Source: Chryseobacterium sp. Bi04 (lineage in GTDB: Bacteria; Bacteroidota; Bacteroidia; Flavobacteriales; Weeksellaceae). Taken from it: a stretch of 64,000 nucleotides of DNA. Both the position numbers and the translations under genes were made by a program. Location of the stretch: positions 1-64,000 of the forward strand of contig NZ_CAKKLP010000016.1 in assembly GCF_918698085.1 (NCBI RefSeq), given 5' to 3'. Shown here one piece after another: positions 51,422-59,775 of this stretch. Below the pieces are notes generated by a model. The model was not told where the DNA came from. It did no database searches and saw only the letters and a program-made list of their open reading frames with translations. The number at the start of each line of letters is the position of its first letter. Position 1 is the first letter of the stretch.

Positions 51422-52732
51422 TTATTTTTGTCTGAAATACACTTCAATAGGAACTCCGGTAAACCCGAATTCTTTTCTCAATTGGTTTTCAGCAAATCTT
51501 TTATATGGTTCTTTCACATATTGTGGAAGGTTACAGAAGAATACAAACTGTGGTGATGGCGTAGGAAGCTGAACACAGTATTTAATTTTAATATATTTTC
51601 CTTTATTGGCTGGTGGAGGCGTCTGCTCAAAAATAGGAAGCATTACCTCGTTCAGTTTTGAAGTTTTGATCTTTTTCTTACGGTCATTATAAACCTCCAT
51701 TGCTACTTCTACCGCCTTTAAGATTCTTTGCTTCGTTAAAGCAGAAACGAATAAAATTGGAATATCCTGGAACTGTCCTATTCTATCTTTAATAGCTTTT
51801 TCGAAATCACGCATTGTATTGGTTTGCTTATCCTCTACCAAGTCCCATTTGTTTACCAGAATCACAATTCCTTTTCTGTTTTTCTGAGCCAGTCCGAAGA
51901 TGTTCATATCCTGAGATTCCCATCCCTGTGTAGCATCTACCATAATGATTACTACATCAGAAAATTCAATAGAACGGATAGATCTCATTACGGAATAGAA
52001 TTCCAAATCTTCGTTTACCTTAGATTTTCTTCTCATGCCGGCAGTATCTACCAATACAAACTCATGTCCGAACTTATTATATAAGGTCTGGATACTATCT
52101 CTTGTTGTTCCTGCAATATCAGTTACAATATTTCTTTCTACATCAAGTAAAGCATTAGTCATTGTAGACTTTCCTACGTTTGGACGACCTGCGATAGTGA
52201 TTTTAGGCAGCCCTTCAAACGGATCTTTATATTCTGTGGTAGGGAAATCTTTAACGATATCATCTAACAGTTCTCCTGTTCCTGAACCTGTAGCAGAAGA
52301 AAGAGTATAATATTTATCAATTCCTAACTGATAGAATTCTGTCGCAGGAAGTTCTTCCTTAGAAGAATCTACTTTATTAATGACAATATAAATAGGTTTA
52401 TTGGATCTTCTCAGTAAACGGAAAATCTCATAGTCTGTATCAGTAAGCCCTTCTTCCACGTTCATCATAAAGATAATGGAAGTGGCTTCATCTATTGCAA
52501 GCTGTACCTGCTTACGGATCTCCTCTTCAAAGATATCATCTGTACCTACATCATACCCTCCGGTATCAATTACAGTGAAGTCTACTCCATTCCAGTCAGA
52601 TTTTCCGTAATGACGGTCTCTGGTTACACCGGCTGTAGAATCTACAATAGCTTCTCTTCTCTCTAGTAAACGGTTAAAAAGCGTGGATTTTCCTACGTTG
52701 GGACGCCCAACGATTGCGACAATATTCGACAT
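51422..52732 (-). CDS. der: Ribosome-assembly GTPase Der
   Basis: 436 residues with two GTPase domains and a C-terminal KH-like domain. G1 loops are GRPNVGKSTLFNRL near 8-21 and GRPNVGKSTMTNAL near 181-194, with NKVD near 118 and NKWD near 295. The C-terminus ends with FTGVPIEVYFRQK. Known role: essential GTPase for large-subunit assembly. Transcribed alone. Confidence 0.95.
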   Translation of the reverse strand: MSNIVAIVGRPNVGKSTLFNRLLERREAIVDSTAGVTRDRHYGKSDWNGVDFTVIDTGGYDVGTDDIFEEEIRKQVQLAIDEATSIIFMMNVEEGLTDTDYEIFRLLRRSNKPIYIVINKVDSSKEELPATEFYQLGIDKYYTLSSATGSGTGELLDDIVKDFPTTEYKDPFEGLPKITIAGRPNVGKSTMTNALLDVERNIVTDIAGTTRDSIQTLYNKFGHEFVLVDTAGMRRKSKVNEDLEFYSVMRSIRSIEFSDVVIIMVDATQGWESQDMNIFGLAQKNRKGIVILVNKWDLVEDKQTNTMRDFEKAIKDRIGQFQDIPILFVSALTKQRILKAVEVAMEVYNDRKKKIKTSKLNEVMLPIFEQTPPPANKGKYIKIKYCVQLPTPSPQFVFFCNLPQYVKEPYKRFAENQLRKEFGFTGVPIEVYFRQK

Positions 52733-52988
52733 AAAAAATGTTTAATAATCCCTTGCTATGCTCGGGACAAGTTATTAATGGGTTACTCTAACTTTTAGAG
52801 CCCAATTTTTTGCAAAGATAAGATTTTATTATTTAGTATTAAAAACATCCCTTATTTCGAAAATTCTTCGCAAAAATAATCATTTGGATATCAGCCAGTA
52901 AACCCATAAGACAGGTGAAAGTCTTATATTATCTCCTTATTTCATTTTTATATTTAAAATAAATTCTATAATTTCGCAGCATCAAAAC

Positions 52989-53059
52989 AGACCTATAGTG
53001 TAACGGTAGCACTCCGGTTTTTGGTACCGTCAGTCGGGGTTCGAATCCCTGTGGGTCTA
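52989..53059 (+). tRNA. tRNA-Gln (TTG), copy 1
   Basis: A 71-nt cloverleaf can be folded. Acceptor AGACCTA pairs with TGGGTCT, with discriminator A. The anticodon loop TTTTGGT gives anticodon TTG (Gln). The T arm is CGGGG-TTCGAAT-CCCTG. CCA is not encoded. A hairpin AAACCAT...ATGGTTT with a T tail follows. The promoter element upstream is poor (TAATTTCG at 52969-52976). Confidence 0.93.
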
Positions 53060-53261
53060 CAAACCATTCTTCTCTAAGGATGGTTTTTGTTTTTTATACG
53101 AATCATAAATTTGATTCCTGTAATATTCTATTTTTCTATAAAGCTATTTTTATCAGCAGTACTTTTTGGGTATTTTCCAAGGATTCAATATAAAATCATT
53201 CCGAAAAAATAAATCTCTATCATTTTTTAGTGTAAAAACTAGAGATTTTTTGATAAGGTAT

Positions 53262-53291
53262 TTGTACATTTAAAAAAAAACTATAAATTTG
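53262..53291 (+). promoter_or_regulatory. Promoter of tRNA-Gln copy 2
   Basis: TTG at 53262-53264, a 19-bp spacer and TAAATTTG at 53284-53291: an exact match to the Bacteroidota TTG-N19-TAnnTTTG promoter, 17 nt before the tRNA. Confidence 0.8.
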
Positions 53292-53307
53292 CATCACCAA
53301 AATAAAC

Positions 53308-53378
53308 AGACCTATAGTGTAACGGTAGCACTCCGGTTTTTGGTACCGTCAGTCGGGGTTCGAATCCCTGTGGGTCTA
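53308..53378 (+). tRNA. tRNA-Gln (TTG), copy 2
   Basis: Identical to the 71-nt copy 319 bp upstream, including the immediate flanks ACAG before and ACAAACCAT after. The following terminator is nearly the same. It has a much better promoter than copy 1, so the second copy may be the more active one. Confidence 0.93.
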
Positions 53379-53623
53379 CAAACCATCTTTTTTTAAGGAT
53401 GGTTTTTGTTTTTTATGCATTTTTCAACATTGGCAACAAAGGGATCAAAACCATCTGTCACGTAATCGACAACAATATAGTATTCCCTGAAAGGATGTTT
53501 TATTTTTTAAAGTAATTGAAACAAGTCTGTTTATAAATTCTTTTGTTTCCATCAGTATATTTTATTTCTTAATAGTATCTTTTTTATGATACTAACAGTC
53601 TCCAAATATATTTAAAAAACAAA

Positions 53624-53647
53624 AAAGACAGCAGTGATGCTGTCTTT
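53624..53647 (-). terminator. Terminator after katG
   Basis: Arms AAAGACAGC and GCTGTCTTT (9 bp) with a 6-nt loop, about 20 nt downstream of the katG stop codon, with A/T runs outside. Confidence 0.88.
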
Positions 53648-53667
53648 ATCATATGATAGATGATCTG

Positions 53668-55944
53668 TTAATCCAAATCAAACCGATCCAGATTCATCAC
53701 TTTCGTCCATGCAGCTACAAAATCATTGATAAATTTACCTTGCGCATCAGCACTTGCATACACTTCAGCTACAGCTCTCAATTCAGAATTGGATCCGAAT
53801 ACAAGATCGGCACGGGTAGCCGTCCATTTTGGCTGACCTGTTGAGCGGTCGGTTCCTATATATAATTCTTTATCTTCTGACATGGCTTTCCATTGTGTTC
53901 CCATATCTAAAAGATTTACAAAGAAATCATTGATAAGAACTCCGGGACGGGTGGTAAATACCCCATGTTTTGAACCGTCAAAATTCGTATCTAAGGCGCG
54001 CATTCCTCCTATTAAAGCAGTAAGTTCAGGAGCGGTAAGCGTTAACAACTGTGCTTTGTCTATTAATAAAGACTCTGTAGAAACTGAGAATTTTCTTTTC
54101 AGGTAATTACGGAATCCGTCAGCAACAGGCTCCAGGTATCCCATAGATTCTACATCCGTTTGTTCCTGAGAAGCATCCATTCTACCGGGTGCAAATGTTA
54201 CTTTAACATCATGTCCTGCATTTCTCGCGGCTTTTTCTACAGCGGCTGTTCCTGCCAGAACAATGATATCTGCTAATGATATTTTCTTATCTCCGTTCTG
54301 AGAATTGAATTCATTCTGAATTCCTTCCAAAGTTCCTAATACTTTCTGTAATTGTGTTGGATTATTGACTTCCCAATGTTTCTGAGGTTCCAGTCTTATT
54401 CTTGCTCCGTTGGCACCACCTCGTTTATCACTTCCTCTGAAAGTAGATGCGGAGGCCCAGGCTGTAGATACCAGTTCGGAAATAGTCAATCCGGAATCTA
54501 AAATTTTAGTTTTAAGATTTTCAATATCTGAAGCGTCTGCCAGTTCATGATTCACTGCCGGAATAGGATCCTGCCAGATTAATTCTTCCTGAGGAACATC
54601 CGGTCCCAAATAACGGGCACGAGGTCCCATATCCCTGTGGGTAAGTTTAAACCAAGCTCTTGAAAAGGCATCGGCAAAGGCATCAGGGTTTTCATAAAAA
54701 TGTCTTGAAATTTTTTCGTAAACAGGATCCAGTCTCAATGAAAGGTCTGTCGTAAGCATTGTTGGTCTATGCTTTTTAGTGGAATCAAATGCATCAGGAA
54801 TAATTTCAGCACCATCCTTCGCTACCCATTGATGAGCTCCGGCAGGGCTTTTCGTCAATTCCCATTCATTTTCAAACAGGTTTTTAAAGAAATAATTGCT
54901 CCATTCAGTCGGAGTTTCTGTCCAGGTTACTTCAAGACCACTGGAAATAGCATCTTTTCCGCTTCCTGATCTGTAGCTGCTCTCCCATCCTAATCCCTGT
55001 AATTCTATTCCGGCTCCTTCAGGTTCTTTGCCTACATGATCTGCAGGCCCGGCCCCGTGAGTTTTCCCAAAGGTATGACCTCCGGCAATCAGGGCAACCG
55101 TTTCTTCATCATTCATTGCCATACGTCCAAAAGTATCGCGGATATCTTTAGCGGCAGCAATAGGATCAGGATTTCCGTCCGGACCTTCAGGGTTTACATA
55201 GATTAATCCCATTTGTACGGCTGCCAAAGGTTTTTCAAGATTCCTGGAATGGATATCACCATCTGCATCATCATCGGTAGGAAGAACGGCTGCATGTCCC
55301 TCCACGACTCCTTCCGAACCATGGGCATAACGCACATCTCCGCCTAGCCATGTTTTTTCTGACCCCCAATATACATCCATATCCGGTTCCCAGACATCTT
55401 CACGGCCACCAGCAAATCCAAATGTTTTGAATCCCATAGATTCCAGCGCTATATTACCGGTAAGAATTAAAAGGTCTGCCCAGGAAATATTTCTTCCATA
55501 TTTTTGTTTGATTGGCCATAACAGCCTTCTTGCTTTATCTAAACTAACATTATCAGGCCAGCTGTTCAAAGGCGCAAAACGTTGTTGTCCCGCTCCTGCT
55601 CCACCTCTACCATCTCCTACACGGTATGTTCCGGCACTGTGCCAAGCCATACGGATAAACAAAGGTCCATAGTGCCCGAAATCGGCCGGCCACCAATCCT
55701 GAGAATCTGTCATCAATGCATGAAGATCTCTTTTTACGGCTTCAAGGTCAAGGTTTTTAAATGCTTCAGCATAATCAAAGTCTTTATCCATAGGATTAGA
55801 CAGTGATGAATGCTGGCGCAGCATATCTACTCTAAGCTGATCAGGCCACCATTCCAGGTTTTGGGTTCCTCCACCTGCTACATTCTTTTTCATAGTCCCA
55901 TTATGAAACGGGCATTTACTGATGTCATTCGAATCTTTTTCCAT
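53668..55944 (-). CDS. katG: Catalase-peroxidase
   Basis: 758 residues with the N-terminal haem domain and the inactive C-terminal repeat. Distal site IRMAWHSAGTYRVGDGRGG near 101-119 (Arg, Trp and His). Proximal-side region GGHTFGKTHGAGPADHVG near 263-280. The tyrosine of the Trp-Tyr-Met adduct is likely in GLIYVNPEGP near 231-240. Known role: removes hydrogen peroxide and activates isoniazid-type substrates. No regulator is adjacent. A TTG-N20-TAAGTTTG promoter lies at 56010-56040 on the minus strand. Confidence 0.95.
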   Translation of the reverse strand: MEKDSNDISKCPFHNGTMKKNVAGGGTQNLEWWPDQLRVDMLRQHSSLSNPMDKDFDYAEAFKNLDLEAVKRDLHALMTDSQDWWPADFGHYGPLFIRMAWHSAGTYRVGDGRGGAGAGQQRFAPLNSWPDNVSLDKARRLLWPIKQKYGRNISWADLLILTGNIALESMGFKTFGFAGGREDVWEPDMDVYWGSEKTWLGGDVRYAHGSEGVVEGHAAVLPTDDDADGDIHSRNLEKPLAAVQMGLIYVNPEGPDGNPDPIAAAKDIRDTFGRMAMNDEETVALIAGGHTFGKTHGAGPADHVGKEPEGAGIELQGLGWESSYRSGSGKDAISSGLEVTWTETPTEWSNYFFKNLFENEWELTKSPAGAHQWVAKDGAEIIPDAFDSTKKHRPTMLTTDLSLRLDPVYEKISRHFYENPDAFADAFSRAWFKLTHRDMGPRARYLGPDVPQEELIWQDPIPAVNHELADASDIENLKTKILDSGLTISELVSTAWASASTFRGSDKRGGANGARIRLEPQKHWEVNNPTQLQKVLGTLEGIQNEFNSQNGDKKISLADIIVLAGTAAVEKAARNAGHDVKVTFAPGRMDASQEQTDVESMGYLEPVADGFRNYLKRKFSVSTESLLIDKAQLLTLTAPELTALIGGMRALDTNFDGSKHGVFTTRPGVLINDFFVNLLDMGTQWKAMSEDKELYIGTDRSTGQPKWTATRADLVFGSNSELRAVAEVYASADAQGKFINDFVAAWTKVMNLDRFDLD

Positions 55945-56420
55945 TGTCGTTTATTTATTTTTTATGTTGATTAATACAGTTTAAGTAACATTTTGTTGTA
56001 AGAACATGACAAACTTACAACGCTTATTCAATAAATACAATCTATTAATAATTATTTCAATGATAGTTAAAAACTATAAAGAAACATTTCCGACAGCATG
56101 CAAACTAAAGACGTAATTGTGGTATTAAGTTAGTGAAAATTCATATGAATGTGGATAAAAAACATCAGCACCTCACTCAATTTAGAATAGATCAACGTAA
56201 TATTTTTTGGACAAGAAAGGCAGAAGAATACCGATACTAAGAAGTTTTATGCCTATCAAAAGGACTTCACCTCCTTTATATAAATTATTGAAAAGGTATA
56301 GCTTATCTAAAATCCATGCTATTATTTCTCTTCTCCAGCTTCCCATAAAAATATTTCAACCTCAACTTAGCATAAAAAATAATTTAACTACCTTTAACCT
56401 AATAAGAAACATGAACATCT
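55945..56420. promoter_or_regulatory. 476-bp control region between katG and haem-binding gene
   Basis: It contains the katG promoter candidate (CAAACTTA at 56010-56017 and CAA at 56038-56040 on the plus strand, read as TTG-N20-TAAGTTTG on the minus strand) and the palindrome ATTCATATGAAT at 56139-56150. The remaining 250 bases show nothing more than a 31-codon open frame without support. Confidence 0.5.
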
Positions 56421-56888
56421 ATGAAAAAAGTATTAGTTGTCATTCTTGTGGCATTTATTATGATCCAGTTTTTTCCTATTGACAAAACCAATCCTGCTCC
56501 AACACCGGGTATGGATTTCCTGAAAATTAAAAATACCCCGGACCCTATTGCCAAAATTATACGTACGTCTTGTTATGACTGCCACTCCAATGAAACCAAA
56601 TATCCATGGTATTCTAATATTTCACCAGCCTCATGGGTGGTAAAAAATCATATAAATGAAGGCAGAAAACATCTTAATTTTTCTACCTTTGCAGTGTACG
56701 AATCTAAAAGACAGCTTCATAAGATTGAAGAATGTTTAGAAATGATAGAAAAAAAGGAAATGCCTCTTGAGTCTTATTATTTGGGACATCAGAATGCAAA
56801 ACTGACGGATGAACAGCGTACAGCACTTTCTCAATATTTTAAAAAAGTAAAAGAGGATACCGAAAGAAGTATCATGTTTAATAAATAG
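56421..56888 (+). CDS. Haem-binding domain protein (CxxCH)
   Basis: 155 residues. An N-terminal hydrophobic segment (about 2-16, signal anchor or signal peptide) is followed by the single haem site SCYDCHSNE near 50-58 and TKYPWYSNISPASWVV near 59-74. This fits the Haem_bd family (DUF) of Bacteroidota periplasmic proteins. It is followed 5 nt later by a DCC-family gene, so the two are coupled. The electron partner is unknown. Confidence 0.85.
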   Translation: MKKVLVVILVAFIMIQFFPIDKTNPAPTPGMDFLKIKNTPDPIAKIIRTSCYDCHSNETKYPWYSNISPASWVVKNHINEGRKHLNFSTFAVYESKRQLHKIEECLEMIEKKEMPLESYYLGHQNAKLTDEQRTALSQYFKKVKEDTERSIMFNK

Positions 56889-56893
56889 AAATC

Positions 56894-57304
56894 ATGAAAG
56901 ACTGGAAAAATAAATATATTGTATTTTTTGACGGAGACTGTGGTGTCTGTAATTTCTGGGTACAATGGATTTTGGAGAGAGATAAAAAGGACCAATTTAT
57001 GTTTGCTTCACTACAATCTGATTTCGGACAGCAGTTTTTATCTGAAAGAGGATTGGAAACAAAGGATTTCAATACCATGTATCTTTGGAAGCCGGAACAA
57101 TATTATCTGATTAAATCAAGAGCAGTACTTAAAATTGCGGACCTGTTAGGTGGAATTTACAAGCTTTCAGCTATTGGAAAGCTATTGCCTGCATTTCTAA
57201 GTGATAAAGTTTATAATATAATTTCCAGAAACAGAATGAAACTGGCCAACCAGAAATGTTATCTGCCGGATCAACATCAGAAGAAAAAATTTATCCAGGT
57301 ATAG
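56894..57304 (+). CDS. DCC (DUF393) family thiol-disulfide protein
   Basis: 136 residues. The family motif FFDGDCGVCNFWVQW near 12-26 holds two cysteines (DGxCxxC). Other parts are FASLQSDFGQQFLSE near 37-51 and LKIADLLGGIYKL near 82-94. Family knowledge: proposed thiol-disulfide oxidoreductases of unknown substrate. It is cotranscribed with the haem-binding protein, which suggests a redox function. Confidence 0.88.
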   Translation: MKDWKNKYIVFFDGDCGVCNFWVQWILERDKKDQFMFASLQSDFGQQFLSERGLETKDFNTMYLWKPEQYYLIKSRAVLKIADLLGGIYKLSAIGKLLPAFLSDKVYNIISRNRMKLANQKCYLPDQHQKKKFIQV

Positions 57305-57470
57305 TCCGCATCTTATCAGGATTTTTTCTCCTCAGGAAAACATTTCTCTTTCCTGCCAGAGCAGCAGCATATAAAAAGTCATTCCATAAAAACCTAATCG
57401 ATTTGATCGTAAAATACATGATTAAGGTTCTTAAAGAATGACTAGTATTTAAATTAATCGCTTTTAGTAC

Positions 57471-58910
57471 TTATTGATTCAGTGACCAAACTGAATAGCT
57501 ATTCGGAGCACATTGAATTTTCACCCATTTATCTCCCTGAGTCGTAGGATACCAGCCTGAGCTTCCTGTAAAATCTTTGATCTGCTGACTGGCCCAATTG
57601 GTCTCAATCCATCTTTCCTGCCAGCTTGACGAAGTATTGATATAAACTACAAGCCCCGGATTTCCGTTATAGCCATTACGTCTTGCAATATATTCATCAT
57701 TATCAGTATATAAAATGGAAGTGGTTCCTGTTGCTTTATTATTATGAATCCAGATTAAATTATTCAATCTCTCTTTGTTCAGCCATTCTTCATAATCTCT
57801 GTAAAAAATAGTTGGATAGCCTTCGTGAGTTAAGATATAAGCGTATGCCGCCATTTTATTGTTAATAATATCGGTATCATGATTGGCAACAAAAGTGACT
57901 GCTTTATAGGGATTTCTCTTCCACATCATATCATCATTTAAAACATTCAGATTACCATTATCAAAGGCTTCATCCATTTTATAATAAGCTGCAAAATCAA
58001 ATACGGAACTGTTTGCATTATTTGCCCACCATTCCAGTGTATTGACATTGGAGTCCCACAATTCACCAACAGAAAATCCACCCACCTTAGAATTCCAGGT
58101 ATTCACTACCCAGGGTCCGAACCCTTTTACATAATCAAATCTCCAGCCATCGAATTTCATCACATTTTTATAATATTTTGCTACAGAATCGTCCCTTCCC
58201 CATAACCAGTCCTGTACATGAGGATTCGCATGACACAGATCCGGAAATCCACCGAAAGAACCTTCATCATTATTTCCGTAAGCATTTTTATAAAAATCCT
58301 CATAGCTTCTTTGAAATTTCCCGGAAGCTACTCCTGAGAAGTTGGTCCAGGTATTCGTTCCGGTATAAGGATTCGCTTCAGACTGCCCGCCACTATTGTG
58401 ATTGATCACAATATCAGCAAACACCTGCATATTTTCACTGTGTGCTTTAGTAATTAATGCTTCCAGCTCAGTTCTCGATCCAAATCGGGTCTCTGTAGTC
58501 CCGTTTTGATTAAAATTTCCAAAATCATAATAATCTGTAGGGTCATATCCCATTGAAAGAGGGCCGTTTTGAGCTTTGGAAGCCGGAGGAAGCCATACTG
58601 CTCCAATCCCTGCATTGGACCATGCTGTCAATTTATCTTTAACGGTATTCCACCAGTTCCCCCCTTCTGGAACATCCCAATAAAATCCCTGCATTAAAAC
58701 TCCCCCACCCGGACCAGCTACAAACTTGCCCTGTAAAGACCCGGATCTTCCTCCCGTACTGAAGGGTCTTCCGTCATGGTGAGTGACATTTACAATTTTG
58801 TCATGTACTTCCTGCTCTTGTGAAGATTTATTACCAATATCATCATTGCTCTCACAAGAAGTGGCTAATGCTAAAGCCCATACAGAAAGAAGAAAATATG
58901 TTTTTTTCAT
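57471..58910 (-). CDS. Surface or periplasmic lipoprotein alpha-amylase (GH13)
   Basis: 479 residues. A lipoprotein signal with cysteine at residue 19 (ALALATSC) is present. The GH13 barrel has FADIVINHNSGGQ near 164-176, WRFDYVKGF near 250-258 (nucleophile Asp), FSVGELWDS near 275-283 (acid Glu) and FVANHDTD near 338-345 (second Asp). The C-terminus is a short beta domain. Known role: endo-hydrolysis of alpha-1,4-glucans. No SusCD pair is adjacent. Confidence 0.93.
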   Translation of the reverse strand: MKKTYFLLSVWALALATSCESNDDIGNKSSQEQEVHDKIVNVTHHDGRPFSTGGRSGSLQGKFVAGPGGGVLMQGFYWDVPEGGNWWNTVKDKLTAWSNAGIGAVWLPPASKAQNGPLSMGYDPTDYYDFGNFNQNGTTETRFGSRTELEALITKAHSENMQVFADIVINHNSGGQSEANPYTGTNTWTNFSGVASGKFQRSYEDFYKNAYGNNDEGSFGGFPDLCHANPHVQDWLWGRDDSVAKYYKNVMKFDGWRFDYVKGFGPWVVNTWNSKVGGFSVGELWDSNVNTLEWWANNANSSVFDFAAYYKMDEAFDNGNLNVLNDDMMWKRNPYKAVTFVANHDTDIINNKMAAYAYILTHEGYPTIFYRDYEEWLNKERLNNLIWIHNNKATGTTSILYTDNDEYIARRNGYNGNPGLVVYINTSSSWQERWIETNWASQQIKDFTGSSGWYPTTQGDKWVKIQCAPNSYSVWSLNQ

Positions 58911-59083
58911 TGCAATATTTAATTATAAACCTATTAACCAAGTTACAATTTCCTTACATACAAATTCTAATTCCGGTGAAATATTTTAATTTTCAATAAT
59001 AAATCATAGGAAAGGCCAACACAATTTTTCATTAAAAAATCATAAATTTTTAATATTCTCGAAACAATTTTTCTTTTAATCCA

Positions 59084-59091
59084 TATATTTG
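59084..59091 (+). promoter_or_regulatory. -7 element of the DUF4290-murA operon
   Basis: TATATTTG matches TAnnTTTG and ends 6 nt before the ATG at 59098, so the transcript probably has almost no leader. It overlaps the TTG of a longer open frame and argues against it. Confidence 0.6.
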
Positions 59092-59097
59092 CATACT

Positions 59098-59775
59098 ATG
59101 GAATACAATACCCAAAAAACTCAGCTTCATATGCCCGAATACGGCAGAATTATACAACAGTTGGTTGAGCGCTGCAAAGAGCTTCCTTCCAAAGAGGAAA
59201 GAAGTGAAATGGCTATGGCAATCATCGATTTTATGGGTCAGAGAAACCCACAACTTCGTGACGAAGACAATTATAAACATAAACTTTGGGATCATCTTTT
59301 TATTCTGGCAAATTACGATTTGGATGTAGATTCTCCTTATCCGTTTCCTACAATGGAAGAATTGGCCGAAAAACCTAAAAGGATGGAATATCCAAAACTT
59401 CAAGGAGACTTTAAGTTTTACGGAAAAAGTATTCTTCAATTGATCGAAAAAGCAATTGAACTGGAGGCGGGTGATGAAAAAGAAGCCCTTATCGAAGTAA
59501 TTGCGAACAATATGAAGAAATCTTATAATGTCTATAATAAGGAACATGTGACGGATGATGTTATTTTCCGCCACCTGAAGGAACTGTCTGAAAACAGGTT
59601 GGACCTTACAGGAATAGATTCTCTTGAAAAAAGTAAAATCTATTACACCAGTAACAACAACAACCGAAACAATAACAGTAACAACAATAATAGGAGTAAT
59701 AACAATAACAACAGTAATAACAAAAATCAACCTAACAAAAGAAGACACAACAATAATCATAAAAACAGAAAATAA
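59098..59775 (+). CDS. DUF4290 protein with asparagine-rich tail
   Basis: About 225 residues from ATG at 59098. The folded part (about 1-180) has the DUF4290 pattern with RIIQQLVERCKELPSKEERS near 17-36. The C-terminal 40 residues are a low-complexity Asn-rich tail (blocks of four to five Asn with Ser, Arg and Lys) encoded by AAC/AAT runs at about 59655-59765. The gene ends with ATGA, overlapping murA by 1 nt (stop TAA at 59773-59775, murA ATG at 59775). The role is unknown; its link to murA suggests cell-wall biology. Confidence 0.86.
   Translation: MEYNTQKTQLHMPEYGRIIQQLVERCKELPSKEERSEMAMAIIDFMGQRNPQLRDEDNYKHKLWDHLFILANYDLDVDSPYPFPTMEELAEKPKRMEYPKLQGDFKFYGKSILQLIEKAIELEAGDEKEALIEVIANNMKKSYNVYNKEHVTDDVIFRHLKELSENRLDLTGIDSLEKSKIYYTSNNNNRNNNSNNNNRSNNNNNSNNKNQPNKRRHNNNHKNRK

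Noticed and set aside
56145..56240. A 31-codon open frame beginning MNVDKKHQHLTQF upstream of the haem-binding gene
   Set aside because: No recognisable family, no promoter match close to it and no clear ribosome site. A chance frame is more likely, although a gene remnant cannot be excluded.
56207..56482. 91-codon plus-strand open frame overlapping the haem-binding gene
   Set aside because: It overlaps the better-supported haem-binding gene in another frame and its composition does not look like a real protein.
57256..57441. 61-codon plus-strand frame after the DCC gene
   Set aside because: Overlaps the end of the DCC gene and has no recognisable content; composition is not protein-like.
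59651..59766. Asn-rich repeat region as a CRISPR or DNA repeat array
   Set aside because: The repeats are codon runs within an open frame that continues to a stop overlapping murA, not spaced identical direct repeats.
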